Shown here one piece after another: positions 25,939 to 33,631 of a stretch of DNA of 64,000 nt; position 1 is the first letter of the stretch, and every line of letters begins with the position of its first letter. The DNA is from CAYUPI01 sp964446585 (lineage in GTDB: Bacteria; Verrucomicrobiota; Verrucomicrobiia; Limisphaerales; UBA8199), in the NCBI GenBank assembly GCA_964446585.1, contig CAYUPI010000013.1, positions 1-64,000 on the forward strand, in the 5' to 3' direction. A program made the position numbers and the translations under genes. The notes beneath the pieces were generated by a model. The model was not told the origin of the DNA, ran no database searches, and worked only from the letters and a program-made list of their open reading frames with translations.

Positions 25939-26448
25939 CTACGCCTGGCGCAGTTTTTGAACGCCGCGCAATAATGCGGCGACAAAGGACCAGCGGCTCG
26001 TCTCCGGCTCCGGCTCCGGTTCCGGTGCTGCTGCCCGCTCGGGAAGATTCAAGACGCGGCGCACTTCTGCTCTGAGCTCATCACGATCGAACAGGATGCC
26101 AAAGACTTTATCCGCGCCGGCTTCCAGCAATGCCAGTTCATCGCCGGAGCGAACTCCAACCCCGATGATGGGCGTGGAGCGGTGGCTCTTAATGGTCCGA
26201 ATCACGCGGGCCGCATCGGCGACCGTGATGCTTGCTGCGCGCGGCGGCGGGCCGGCGACGAGATGGCTCGGGGCGACAAAAGCCAGCCCACACCCAGGCT
26301 GGCAGCCACGGCGCAACAGTTCATCCAGTCGGACGGTTGTGGCACAGAAAACCTCGAGTTGGTTGTAGCAGACATCACGGACGGCTACCTCGATGAGATT
26401 GTTTAGACGTCGATCGGAATTAGCGAGCAGGACATGGACAATGTTCAT
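25939..26448 (-). CDS. Degenerate receiver-like (pseudo-receiver) protein
   Basis: 169 residues from ATG 26448. A longer frame begins upstream, but MNIVHVLLANSDRRLNNLIE looks like the true start of a receiver fold. The usual acidic pair is replaced by NSD, and the phospho-acceptor position falls in LAFVAPSHLV without an Asp. The end of the fold is recognisable (IIGVGVRSGDELALLEAGAD, KVFGILFDRDELRAEV). The C-terminus has a Pro-Glu run (APEPEPEPE) and a short basic tail. It probably does not take a phosphate. Function unknown. It is convergent with hisA. Confidence 0.7.
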   Translation of the reverse strand: MNIVHVLLANSDRRLNNLIEVAVRDVCYNQLEVFCATTVRLDELLRRGCQPGCGLAFVAPSHLVAGPPPRAASITVADAARVIRTIKSHRSTPIIGVGVRSGDELALLEAGADKVFGILFDRDELRAEVRRVLNLPERAAAPEPEPEPETSRWSFVAALLRGVQKLRQA

Positions 26449-26712
26449 ATAACTTGCATCTGATCCTTGACATAGCAGGCTTATTGCCAGGATCGGACAT
26501 GCGAACAAAACCCCTCGCGCGCGCGCGCAGGCGAAGCTGCTCAAGAACCCCTGATAGCGAAGGACGGAGGCAGTTGCTGGGGATCAGGCTTCAGAAGTCT
26601 GAGAGAGCCTGCGCGGTTGACCAGCCGACACTTCAAGCTGCGATTGCCGTCCCAATTCGGGACACGACTCACGCTGGTCAAGGACAGACAAAGTTCAACC
26701 GGACGCCGTGAA

Positions 26713-28341
26713 CTAAGACGTGCCCGGCAATCGCACCGTGAACGTGCTACCCTTGCCCAGCTCGCTGGCAGCCTCAATCGAGCCACTGTGGAGTTCGACG
26801 ATGGATTTGGCAATGGCGAGGCCCAGCCCCGTGCGGCCCTGTGCGCGGCTGCGCGAGGGGTCCGCCCGCCAGAACCGCTCGAAGACATGCGGCAGGTCTT
26901 CAGTGCAAACACCTTGGCCAGTGTCGCTGACGCAGAGTGTGACAGTGCCCCCATCGCTTCTTGTCGAGATGCGGACTTCACCGCCATCTCTGTTGTAAAA
27001 AACGGCGTTGGTCAAAAGGTTGGTGATTACCAGCGCGACACGGTCGGCATCGCCGAGACATTCCGCCGCAGCCAAATCAGCGTGCAGCGTAATGCGGCGC
27101 TCGGCGGCGAGCGGGCGCACGAGCTCGAGACACTCGGCCGCCGTCTGCGCGAGGTCGAATCGGGCCCGCTTCAAGGGCTCCTGCCCCGCGTCAAGGGAGG
27201 CCAGTTCAAGCAATGATTCGATCAGGCCGCGCATGCGCTGGGCTGCGCGCTGGCAGGCCTCAACGGTTTCACGATATTCGGCGGCGGCGCGCTCACGTGT
27301 CAGGGCCGATTGCGTCTGAGTGAGCATGACGCTGACCGGGGTGCGCAGTTCGTGCGCGGCGTCTGAGGTGAACCGGGCCTGTTGTCCGAAAGCCGCTTCA
27401 AGCCGGGCGAAGGTCGAATTCAACACACTGGCGAGTTGGTCCAGTTCGTTGTCGGTGTCCGCGGCTGGAATCCGCAATGACAGATCGCCGCTCGAAATCT
27501 TCAACGCGGTAGCGCTGATGTCGTCGATGGGTCGAATGGCGCGAGTCGAAAGCCACCAGCCGCCGGCCAGTCCGACCACGAGCACCGCGCCGCCGGCGGC
27601 CAACAGCAGCCCCGCAAACCCGCGCAATTCGGCGAGGTCGCGCTCGACGTCCTTTCCGACCAGCAGGCACTCGCCGGGCGGCATGTACCGGAACATTTCA
27701 CGCCTGGCGCCGCGGACTCTAGTCTCATTCACGTCGGTGCCCCGAGGCGGCTGGGGAATATCCTGCGGCGCGGAGTCAGACCGCGACAGTAACCAGCCAT
27801 CGCGAGCCCATACGACGTAGTAGTATGCGTTTGTAGCCGAGCCTTCGAAGAGATTCAATTCTTCAGGCGACAACCGACGCTGAATCGGCGCAGGTGGCAG
27901 AGGGTTTCGAAGAGCAAAGTCTGGCCCGAGGGGCGGCTCGGGCCCTACGCGTGGCTGGCCTTCGAAGGGTGCCCGTGGGAGTTCTGCGCCTCCGGGCACG
28001 GGCCCATTTGGTTCCACGTCGCCCTGACCCTCCCGCTCGGGAAGATGGTTTCGTCGGTCCAGCCGCTCCGCTCCATCGTTCCTGCCCGGCGGGGGCAACG
28101 GCTGGACGGCTGGACGGGGCGTAAGCGGCATCCGTTCGAGCGGGGGGCGGCCCACTCCCTCGCCGGGCCGACGAATCATGCCGGTGACGGCAGCCATGCG
28201 TCGCTGCAGTTCCTGGTCGATGCGCTTGAGCTGGTTGATGCGTTGCAGTTGATACGCCGTCAAGCCGAAGCCAGCCAGCACGACGATGAGCAACAACCCA
28301 TGCCAAAGCTGCAGCCGCCAGCGGATTGAATTGAGGAACAT
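26713..28341 (-). CDS. Membrane sensor histidine kinase
   Basis: 542 residues from ATG 28341 (a TTG two codons earlier is possible). Two transmembrane helices (about 12-30 and 245-268) flank a Pro/Arg-rich periplasmic region of about 210 residues. A HAMP domain (STRAIRPIDDISATALKIS) is followed by HisKA with His330 in SDAAHELRTPVSVML, and by an HATPase with the N box, DTGQGV and RTGLGLAIAKSIV. It pairs with the OmpR-type regulator just upstream (28460-29128). Both are divergent from the EF-hand/YHYH/MbnP-MbnH genes, which are therefore likely targets; this is inference from position. Confidence 0.94.
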   Translation of the reverse strand: MFLNSIRWRLQLWHGLLLIVVLAGFGLTAYQLQRINQLKRIDQELQRRMAAVTGMIRRPGEGVGRPPLERMPLTPRPAVQPLPPPGRNDGAERLDRRNHLPEREGQGDVEPNGPVPGGAELPRAPFEGQPRVGPEPPLGPDFALRNPLPPAPIQRRLSPEELNLFEGSATNAYYYVVWARDGWLLSRSDSAPQDIPQPPRGTDVNETRVRGARREMFRYMPPGECLLVGKDVERDLAELRGFAGLLLAAGGAVLVVGLAGGWWLSTRAIRPIDDISATALKISSGDLSLRIPAADTDNELDQLASVLNSTFARLEAAFGQQARFTSDAAHELRTPVSVMLTQTQSALTRERAAAEYRETVEACQRAAQRMRGLIESLLELASLDAGQEPLKRARFDLAQTAAECLELVRPLAAERRITLHADLAAAECLGDADRVALVITNLLTNAVFYNRDGGEVRISTRSDGGTVTLCVSDTGQGVCTEDLPHVFERFWRADPSRSRAQGRTGLGLAIAKSIVELHSGSIEAASELGKGSTFTVRLPGTS

Positions 28342-28350
28342 GCTCAAAAA

Positions 28351-28475
28351 GTCCGAAATCCGAATGACGAAATCCGAAAGAAATCCGAAATCCGAGATCC
28401 GGAAAGAAACTTCAAGGTGGCCATCGATTCATTTTGAGTCATTTGGCAGCCCACTTTCATCATTCGGTTTTCGGC
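28351..28475. repeat. Repeat family B, copy 2, between regulator and kinase genes
   Basis: The left part 28351-28402 has iterated GAAATCCGAAA units. The right part 28457-28475 (CATTCGGTTTTCGG) reads back as the inverse and overlaps the last codons (KPKTE) and stop of the regulator gene, so the repeat supplies the regulator's C-terminus. Confidence 0.75.
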
Positions 28476-29128
28476 TTTTCTTCGATGCAGTAACCATGGC
28501 CGCGGCGAGTCGTGATGAAGTCGGCGCCGAGCTTCTTCCGTAGATTGGAGACGTGGACATCGAGCAAGTTAGAGAACGTGCTGTCATCTTCGTCAAATAG
28601 ATGCTCGTAGAGGGCCGTGCGGGTAACCACTTCGCCGAGATGCAACGCCAGGAATTCCAAGAGAGCATATTCACGGGCAGTGAGCGTGACCGGCTTGGCG
28701 CCTTGACAGACTGATCGCGCGGCGGTATCGATGACGACGTCGCCGATTTCAATCAGGTTGCGCGTCTGGCCTGCGGCGCGTCGGATCAGTGCGCGCAGCC
28801 GCGCCAGGAGCTCCGCCAAATCAAACGGCTTCACCACGTAATCATCCGCGCCGGTATCCAGTCCACGCACCCGATCGCGCGACGCATGGCGCGCGGTCAA
28901 CATGAGCACAGGCACTTTTTTCGACTTGCGCAATTTTTGCAACAGGCCCCAACCGTCCAACTTCGGGAGCATGACATCAAGTACCACGGCATCGTATTCC
29001 CAGCTTTCGGCTTTATACAGACCTTCCTCGCCGTCCTCGGCCGTATCAACCGCATAGCCTTCCTCACGAATAGCCTTGGCCAGGCTCGAAAGCAGGTCGG
29101 GCTCGTCTTCAACAACCAGGATTCTCAT
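28460..29128 (-). CDS. OmpR-family response regulator
   Basis: 222 residues from ATG 29128 (MRILVVEDEPDLLSSLAKAI); a longer upstream frame is not needed. The receiver has E7/D8, phospho-acceptor D51 (VVLDVMLPKLDG), switch T in LMLTARH, and K in DDYVVKPFDL. The C-terminal winged helix (about 125-220) has VTLTAREYALLEFLALHLGE, VSNLRKKLG and TRRGHGYCIEE. It forms a two-component pair with the kinase that follows 112 bases downstream. The last residues (KPKTE) come from a family-B repeat. Confidence 0.96.
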   Translation of the reverse strand: MRILVVEDEPDLLSSLAKAIREEGYAVDTAEDGEEGLYKAESWEYDAVVLDVMLPKLDGWGLLQKLRKSKKVPVLMLTARHASRDRVRGLDTGADDYVVKPFDLAELLARLRALIRRAAGQTRNLIEIGDVVIDTAARSVCQGAKPVTLTAREYALLEFLALHLGEVVTRTALYEHLFDEDDSTFSNLLDVHVSNLRKKLGADFITTRRGHGYCIEEKPKTE

Positions 29129-29526
29129 CTGTGCGTCCGTCGCAATTGTGCCAGGAAGACGTCCGCGTGGGAGTCCAAATCTGCATCCATTCAGGGAATT
29201 TAGACGGGCGAACCTTAATGGGAGATTAAGAACCGTCGGGAAAGGACCAAGCTCCAAGCGCCAAGCACCAGGGAAACATCAAGCACCAAACTTCAAAACT
29301 AACGCAGACACGTGGGAAGTCGTGACTTGGGAATTGAAGTTTGGAGCTTCTCTGGAGCTTGGAGCTTGGAGTTTGAATTTTTTTCACTCCTTCACCTTTC
29401 CTTAAGGTTACCCCCGCTAAAATCTCCCGCATGAAGAATTTCTTCCGTGACAGTCGAAATCTCCGAGGCACCGCATTGTGCAGCGGGGGCGGAGGACAAC
29501 TGCAAAACATCAACCCAAAAGGAAGC
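29129..29526. other. 398-base divergent intergenic region
   Basis: This region separates the OmpR regulator gene (minus) from the EF-hand protein gene (plus) and should hold both promoters. Most of its middle is repeat family A (29247-29378). A run of T and the sequence CCTTAAGG follow at about 29383-29405. I see no open frame with coding character and cannot place promoters or operator sites with confidence. Confidence 0.6.
29247..29378. repeat. Repeat family A, copy 2, both arms
   Basis: Left arm 29247-29298 (AAGCTCCAAGCGCCAAGCAC) and right arm 29331-29378 (GGAGCTTGGAGCTTGG) form an imperfect palindrome. The right arm shares 22 identical bases with 7151-7202, and the left arm resembles 31512-31564. 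Here the element is non-coding and lies upstream of a secreted EF-hand gene. Confidence 0.85.
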
Positions 29527-30051
29527 ATGAAGACACACAGCAAAATACTGATTCTGGCGCTGGCCCTCTCAGGTTCGGCGTTTACGCTCGCCGCACAAGA
29601 TGACGGTGCTCCTCCGCCGGGTGATCTGCCGCCACCGCACGAGGGCGGCCCCGGAAGTCCTGGCCGGCCCGGCGGTCCCGGAGGTTCCGGCCGGCTAGCT
29701 CGCCGCCCGCCGCCGTCTCCGTTAATGCGGGCGCTTGATGCCAACGGCGACGGCATCATCGATGAGCAGGAAATCGAAAACGCGCCTGCCGCCTTGAGGA
29801 AGCTCGACAAGAATGGCGACGGAAAATTGACGCCGGACGAGTTGCGTCCGCCGCTGCCTCCGCCACTGCCTCCACCGGGCGAGGGCGGCCCCGACGGTCC
29901 TGGTGGCGCGGGCATTCCTGGAGGCCAGGAGTTCCGCCGAGCTCCCGGCGCGCCGCAGGCTGGCGACGACGGCCAGGCTCTGCCACGTGCTCCTCGCGCA
30001 CCGCGTCCGCCACGTCCGCCGCAGTCACAGACTCCGCCGGGAGATCGGTAA
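29527..30051 (+). CDS. Secreted EF-hand calcium-binding protein, Pro/Gly rich
   Basis: 174 residues from ATG 29527 (MKTHSKILILALALSGSAF, signal peptide to about residue 23). Two EF-hand loops are complete: D71-N73-D75-D79-E82 (DANGDGIIDEQE) and D94-N96-D98-E105 (DKNGDGKLTPDE). Long Pro/Gly-rich linkers lie before, and a Pro/Arg-rich tail after, the EF-hand pair. The YHYH protein gene starts 14 bases after the stop, so the three genes 29527-33487 are probably one transcript. Likely a periplasmic or surface calcium-binding partner; the exact role is unknown. Confidence 0.85.
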   Translation: MKTHSKILILALALSGSAFTLAAQDDGAPPPGDLPPPHEGGPGSPGRPGGPGGSGRLARRPPPSPLMRALDANGDGIIDEQEIENAPAALRKLDKNGDGKLTPDELRPPLPPPLPPPGEGGPDGPGGAGIPGGQEFRRAPGAPQAGDDGQALPRAPRAPRPPRPPQSQTPPGDR

Positions 30052-30065
30052 TCCGGAGGAAGATT

Positions 30066-31502
30066 ATGAAAGCCAACTCAGCGGTCATCTTAGCAGGATT
30101 GTTCGCCTGTTCGATCGCATCGGCTGCTGATCCGCGTGCCGAAGCCTGGTTCACCCGGTACTCCGGCAAGTACGCCCGGCTCTACGCGACGACCGCCGAT
30201 CTCAACTCCGGAAACGGCGTCACCACCTGGAGCCGCGGGTCGTTGAGCCAGAGTCTGCCCGCCTATTGTGGCGTGCAGGAAGTATATTCCTCCGCGAGTT
30301 GGGTTTATATCCGCAGCACGGGCTTGGGCAGCCACGTCATGGGGCCGTGGTATCTTAACTCCGCCAAGACCATGCTGTTTCCCAATCTGCCGGTAAACCA
30401 AAAGGCTTTCTATCGCTTTCCGCGGAATCCAACGGTGCTGGACACGAAAACTTTGACCGGCCTTGGCTCAATTGGTTATTTCGTCGATGGTGTGGCGATG
30501 TTCGACAGCCGAGACGCCTTTTATTGGAATGGCTCCTCGGAAACTCAAGGGAGTGGACTCTGGAATCGGGACGCTTATGTGAACGAGAGCGTCACATTCG
30601 ATCCGGGAAATGCCCACCAACAAAACACCGGCACGTATCATTACCATGCCAACCCCGTTGCTCTTCGCTACTTGCTGGGGGACCAGATTCTGTTCAGCTC
30701 CGCCACCAGGACTTATTCCGAGAACCCGACGAACATTCATCATTCTCCAATCCTCGGCTGGGTCCGGGACGGCTACCCGGTCTATGGTCCTTATGGCTAT
30801 GCCGACGCCGCCGATACCAACAGCGGAGTGCGCCGGATGATTTCCGGCTTCGTGCCACGCAATGGCGACAACGGCACGGCCAACCTCGCGTCAACCGGTC
30901 GCACGACGTTGCCGGCGTGGGCCGGGCGAGCCTACACTCGTTCGACCACGCTTGCTTCGACCCAATATGGCCCGAGTGTCAGCGCCAGTTACCCGCTCGG
31001 CCGTTACCTCGAAGATAATGATTACCTCGGTGATTTGGCCCGCACGCAAGGCGTGGACTTCGACCTGGATGAGTACAATGGGCGATTTTGTCTGACTCCC
31101 GAATTTCCCGACGGGACTTACGCCTATTTCGTCAGCATTTCCTCGAACGGCGCGCCTGCTTTCCCTTACAATATTGGCCGCGCCTTTTACGGCAGTCCCA
31201 CGGGCAGCATTGTCTCGGGCCTGACCGAGCAGGTCACCACGAACTTCATTGGTGGCGCCAGTTCGGCGTCGGTCCTGGCGCCCCCGAGCGTCACGCCGAC
31301 GACAGTCACGCTTACATGGAGTTCAGTGGAAGGTGGCACGTACAGGGTTGAAGCGAGCAATGATCTGAGCTCTTGGAACGACAAAGCGACCAGTATTCCG
31401 GCGCAGGGGGTCACGACACAACTCTGGACAAATCAAAATGCAGCGGCGGAATACTATCGCGTCAGCCGCACCAGCCTGTCGAGTTACGATCCGGCCAAGT
31501 GA
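30066..31502 (+). CDS. Secreted YHYH-domain protein
   Basis: 478 residues. The signal peptide ends at SIASA|ADP (residue 20). A YHYH motif lies at residues 191-194 (GTYHYHANP), within a conserved region that also has DGVAMFDSRDAFYW, HHSPILGWVRDGYPVYGPYG and DEYNGRFCLTPEFPDGTYAYF, as in the YHYH family (PF14240). The histidines suggest metal binding, but no enzymatic activity is established. The last 80 residues form a beta-sandwich-like tail (VTLTWSSVEGGTYRVEASNDL). The stop overlaps the next gene's GTG start as GTGA, so it is translationally coupled to the MbnP-MbnH fusion. Confidence 0.92.
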   Translation: MKANSAVILAGLFACSIASAADPRAEAWFTRYSGKYARLYATTADLNSGNGVTTWSRGSLSQSLPAYCGVQEVYSSASWVYIRSTGLGSHVMGPWYLNSAKTMLFPNLPVNQKAFYRFPRNPTVLDTKTLTGLGSIGYFVDGVAMFDSRDAFYWNGSSETQGSGLWNRDAYVNESVTFDPGNAHQQNTGTYHYHANPVALRYLLGDQILFSSATRTYSENPTNIHHSPILGWVRDGYPVYGPYGYADAADTNSGVRRMISGFVPRNGDNGTANLASTGRTTLPAWAGRAYTRSTTLASTQYGPSVSASYPLGRYLEDNDYLGDLARTQGVDFDLDEYNGRFCLTPEFPDGTYAYFVSISSNGAPAFPYNIGRAFYGSPTGSIVSGLTEQVTTNFIGGASSASVLAPPSVTPTTVTLTWSSVEGGTYRVEASNDLSSWNDKATSIPAQGVTTQLWTNQNAAAEYYRVSRTSLSSYDPAK

Positions 31503-33487
31503 AGCTGGCGGAAAGCTCCAAGCGCACCAAGCACCAAGATCCAGTGAAACATCAAGCTCCAAGGCTGAGTCAGAACAGCAGGCCGATAGTTGTTTTGGCG
31601 GTTGGGGTTTGGAGCTTTTCTGGAGGTTGGGGGCTGGTGCTTGGAGCTTTTGCTGCAACTCAGGCGTCGCACGAACTAAAGATCCAGATCGTGCCACGGT
31701 TCGATGGGGCTCCACTCGTTTTCGACGCGCTGACCAATAGAACGGCATCCGGCCAACGCGTCTCCGTCACTCGGCTCGACTTTCTGGTTTCCGACGTTGC
31801 ACTGCGGCGCCTGGATGGCCGGTGGATTTGCCCAACCAACTCGTTCGCGTATGTCTGCAGTCGCGCAGGGCGAACCAGCTTCCGGCTGAATGAAATTCCG
31901 GCCGGACGTTATACCGACCTCCGCTTCCATGTCGGGCTGCCAGCGTCGATAAACCACAAGGAGCCGATAGGCTATCCCGCCGGCCACGCTCTCAATCCCG
32001 AGGTCAACCATCTGCACTGGGCCTGGATGGGCGGCTACGTTTTTCTGGCAGTTGAAGGCCATTGGAGCGGAGCGCCGCCCCGAGGCGGCGCTCCGGCGCC
32101 TCTCGAGAGCGGTTACTCCTTTCATCTGGCTACCGATCGCCAGCTTATGACGGTCGAGCTGCCACTCGATCTGGAATTCGCTTCTGATTGCGAGCTTCAA
32201 CTGGCTTTGAACGTTGAGCGGATTGTCGCGCTGCCTCACCTGATCGAACTGGGTGAAACGAATAACTCAACGCACTCGCGAACTAATGATCATTTTGCCA
32301 CCCTGCTTCGCGAAAATGTCGAAAATGCTTTTTCCGTGCTCAGCCTGCGTCAGTGCAGCCTCGCAGCAGAAACTTCGAAGTCGGCTACGCATGTGGAAAT
32401 GGCTGCCGGCGCGACGCCTTATCGGTTCACGATGTCTGCTTTCTTTTCGCAGCCGGAGTTGCCGGCCGACAATCCTTTGACTGAGGAAGGCGTGGAACTG
32501 GGCCGCCGGCTTTTCTTCGAGCCGCTGTTGTCGGTGAACAACTCGCAAAGCTGCGCTTCGTGCCATCTTCCTGCCTCCGCCTTCTCGGAACAAAAAAGAG
32601 TAAGTACCGGCGCCGAGGGCCAGAATGGATCGCGCAATGCCATGGCGCTTCTCAACCTCGCCTGGAAATCTTCCTTCTTTTGGGACGGACGCGCTGCTTC
32701 GTTGCGCAACCAGGTGGTTCAGCCGATCCAAAACCCGCTTGAAATGCATGAAGCGCTGTCGAATGTCGTGAAGAAACTGGCAGGCAGTCAGCGAAAGGAA
32801 GGCCCGAGCGCATCGTCAGAAACTCGGGATCGGGTGCTAGAAATTGATCAGAGCCTCCTCACGTCGGCTCCGACAGGGGAGGTGGATTATCCCGCGTTGT
32901 TTTCGCGTGCATTCGGAACGGAGGAAATTACGGCGGACCGGATCGCACGGGCGCTGGAACAATTTCTGCTCGTGCAGACCTCGTATGATTCCAAGTTCGA
33001 CCGAGCGCTGAGGGGCGATGCGAAATTTACGGCGGCCGAACAACACGGCTTCGAATTATTCCACACCGAATATGATCCGAGGCGGGAGCAGTTCGGCGCC
33101 GATTGTTTCCATTGCCACGGCGGCCCGCTCTTCCGCAGCCAGGACTTTGCGAACAACGGCCTCGACGCTGAAGCGGCAGACACGGGCCGCTTTACAGTAA
33201 CTGGGAGACCAGGGGACCGAGGCAAATTCGCTGTGCCTTCGCTGCGGAATGTCGCACTCACCGCGCCCTATATGCATGATGGCCGCTTCGCCACTCTGGA
33301 AGCGGTCATCGAGCATTATGCTACGGGATTGAAGCGTAGCGGGACGCTCGACCCCAATCTGGCCAAGCATCCCGACAGTGGTGTGCCGCTAAGCGCGACG
33401 GACAAGCAAGCCCTCGTGGCGTTTCTGAAAACCCTGACTGATGAGCGGTTTCGGACCAAACCAACCGACCTGGCAGGCGAGCCCTGA
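31499..33487 (+). CDS. MbnP-MbnH fusion: copper-site protein joined to di-heme cytochrome c peroxidase
   Basis: 662 residues from a GTG at 31499 that overlaps the YHYH stop; a longer frame inside the YHYH gene is rejected. Signal peptide core residues 31-53 is built from repeat family A. Residues 59-255 match the MbnP family (VSVTRLDFLVSDVALRRLDG, INHKEPIGYPAGHALNP, HLHWAWMGGYVFLAVEG, with W174 and W176). Residues 310-655 are a MauG/CcpA-like di-heme peroxidase with heme sites CASCH (352-356) and CFHCH (536-540) and AVPSLRNVALTAPYMHDGRF. In known systems separate MbnH oxidises a Trp of MbnP to kynurenine to make a copper site; here both are one chain. Two more palindromes sit inside the gene (32069-32094, 32846-32874). 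Confidence 0.93.
   Translation: MKLAESSKRTKHQDPVKHQAPRLSQNSRPIVVLAVGVWSFSGGWGLVLGAFAATQASHELKIQIVPRFDGAPLVFDALTNRTASGQRVSVTRLDFLVSDVALRRLDGRWICPTNSFAYVCSRAGRTSFRLNEIPAGRYTDLRFHVGLPASINHKEPIGYPAGHALNPEVNHLHWAWMGGYVFLAVEGHWSGAPPRGGAPAPLESGYSFHLATDRQLMTVELPLDLEFASDCELQLALNVERIVALPHLIELGETNNSTHSRTNDHFATLLRENVENAFSVLSLRQCSLAAETSKSATHVEMAAGATPYRFTMSAFFSQPELPADNPLTEEGVELGRRLFFEPLLSVNNSQSCASCHLPASAFSEQKRVSTGAEGQNGSRNAMALLNLAWKSSFFWDGRAASLRNQVVQPIQNPLEMHEALSNVVKKLAGSQRKEGPSASSETRDRVLEIDQSLLTSAPTGEVDYPALFSRAFGTEEITADRIARALEQFLLVQTSYDSKFDRALRGDAKFTAAEQHGFELFHTEYDPRREQFGADCFHCHGGPLFRSQDFANNGLDAEAADTGRFTVTGRPGDRGKFAVPSLRNVALTAPYMHDGRFATLEAVIEHYATGLKRSGTLDPNLAKHPDSGVPLSATDKQALVAFLKTLTDERFRTKPTDLAGEP
31512..31651. 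repeat. Repeat family A, copy 3, encoding a signal peptide region
   Basis: Left arm 31512-31564 (AAGCTCCAAGCGCACCAAGC) and right arm 31600-31651 (TTTGGAGCTTTTCTGGAGG) match the arms of copy 2. The whole element lies inside the fusion gene's first 51 codons: the left arm codes a charged n-region and the right arm the hydrophobic core. Confidence 0.85.
32069..32094. repeat. Perfect 11-bp hairpin (GGAGCGCCGCC) inside the MbnP domain
   Basis: GGAGCGCCGCC at 32069-32079 pairs exactly with GGCGGCGCTCC at 32084-32094 around CCGA. It reads in frame as GAPPRGGAP (about residues 191-199), a likely surface-loop insertion. Confidence 0.75.
32846..32874. repeat. Repeat family C half-copy inside the MbnH domain
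   Basis: GATCAGAGCCTCCTCACGTC and its continuation match the right arm at 21134-21162 with two differences. It reads in frame as DQSLLTSAP (about residues 450-458) between peroxidase segments. Confidence 0.75.
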
Positions 33488-33529
33488 TCCGGAGTTTCCG
33501 CATTCGCCAAGACTCACCAGCCGGGTGTA

Positions 33530-33552
33530 GCGGCCGACGTAAGTCGGCCCGC
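33530..33552. terminator. Hairpin in convergent gap (GGCCGAC GTAA GTCGGCC)
   Basis: A 7-bp perfect stem with a GTAA loop in the 144-base gap between two convergent genes. It resembles repeat family C. No clear T run follows on either strand, so termination is only suggested. Confidence 0.4.
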
Positions 33553-33631
33553 TCTCTTCTAAGCGCAGAACTTCAGCTCGTCAATTGGTTCCGATTGGAA
33601 TTAGGATTACGATTAAGATTTCGAACAGAGA

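Noticed and set aside
26517..26529. CG-alternating run as a Z-DNA or regulatory element
   Set aside because: It is only about 13 bases long in a GC-rich genome and has no supporting context.
31373..31498. An upstream extension of the MbnP-MbnH frame
   Set aside because: It overlaps the YHYH coding region out of frame and has no family similarity. The GTG at 31499 gives a coupled start.
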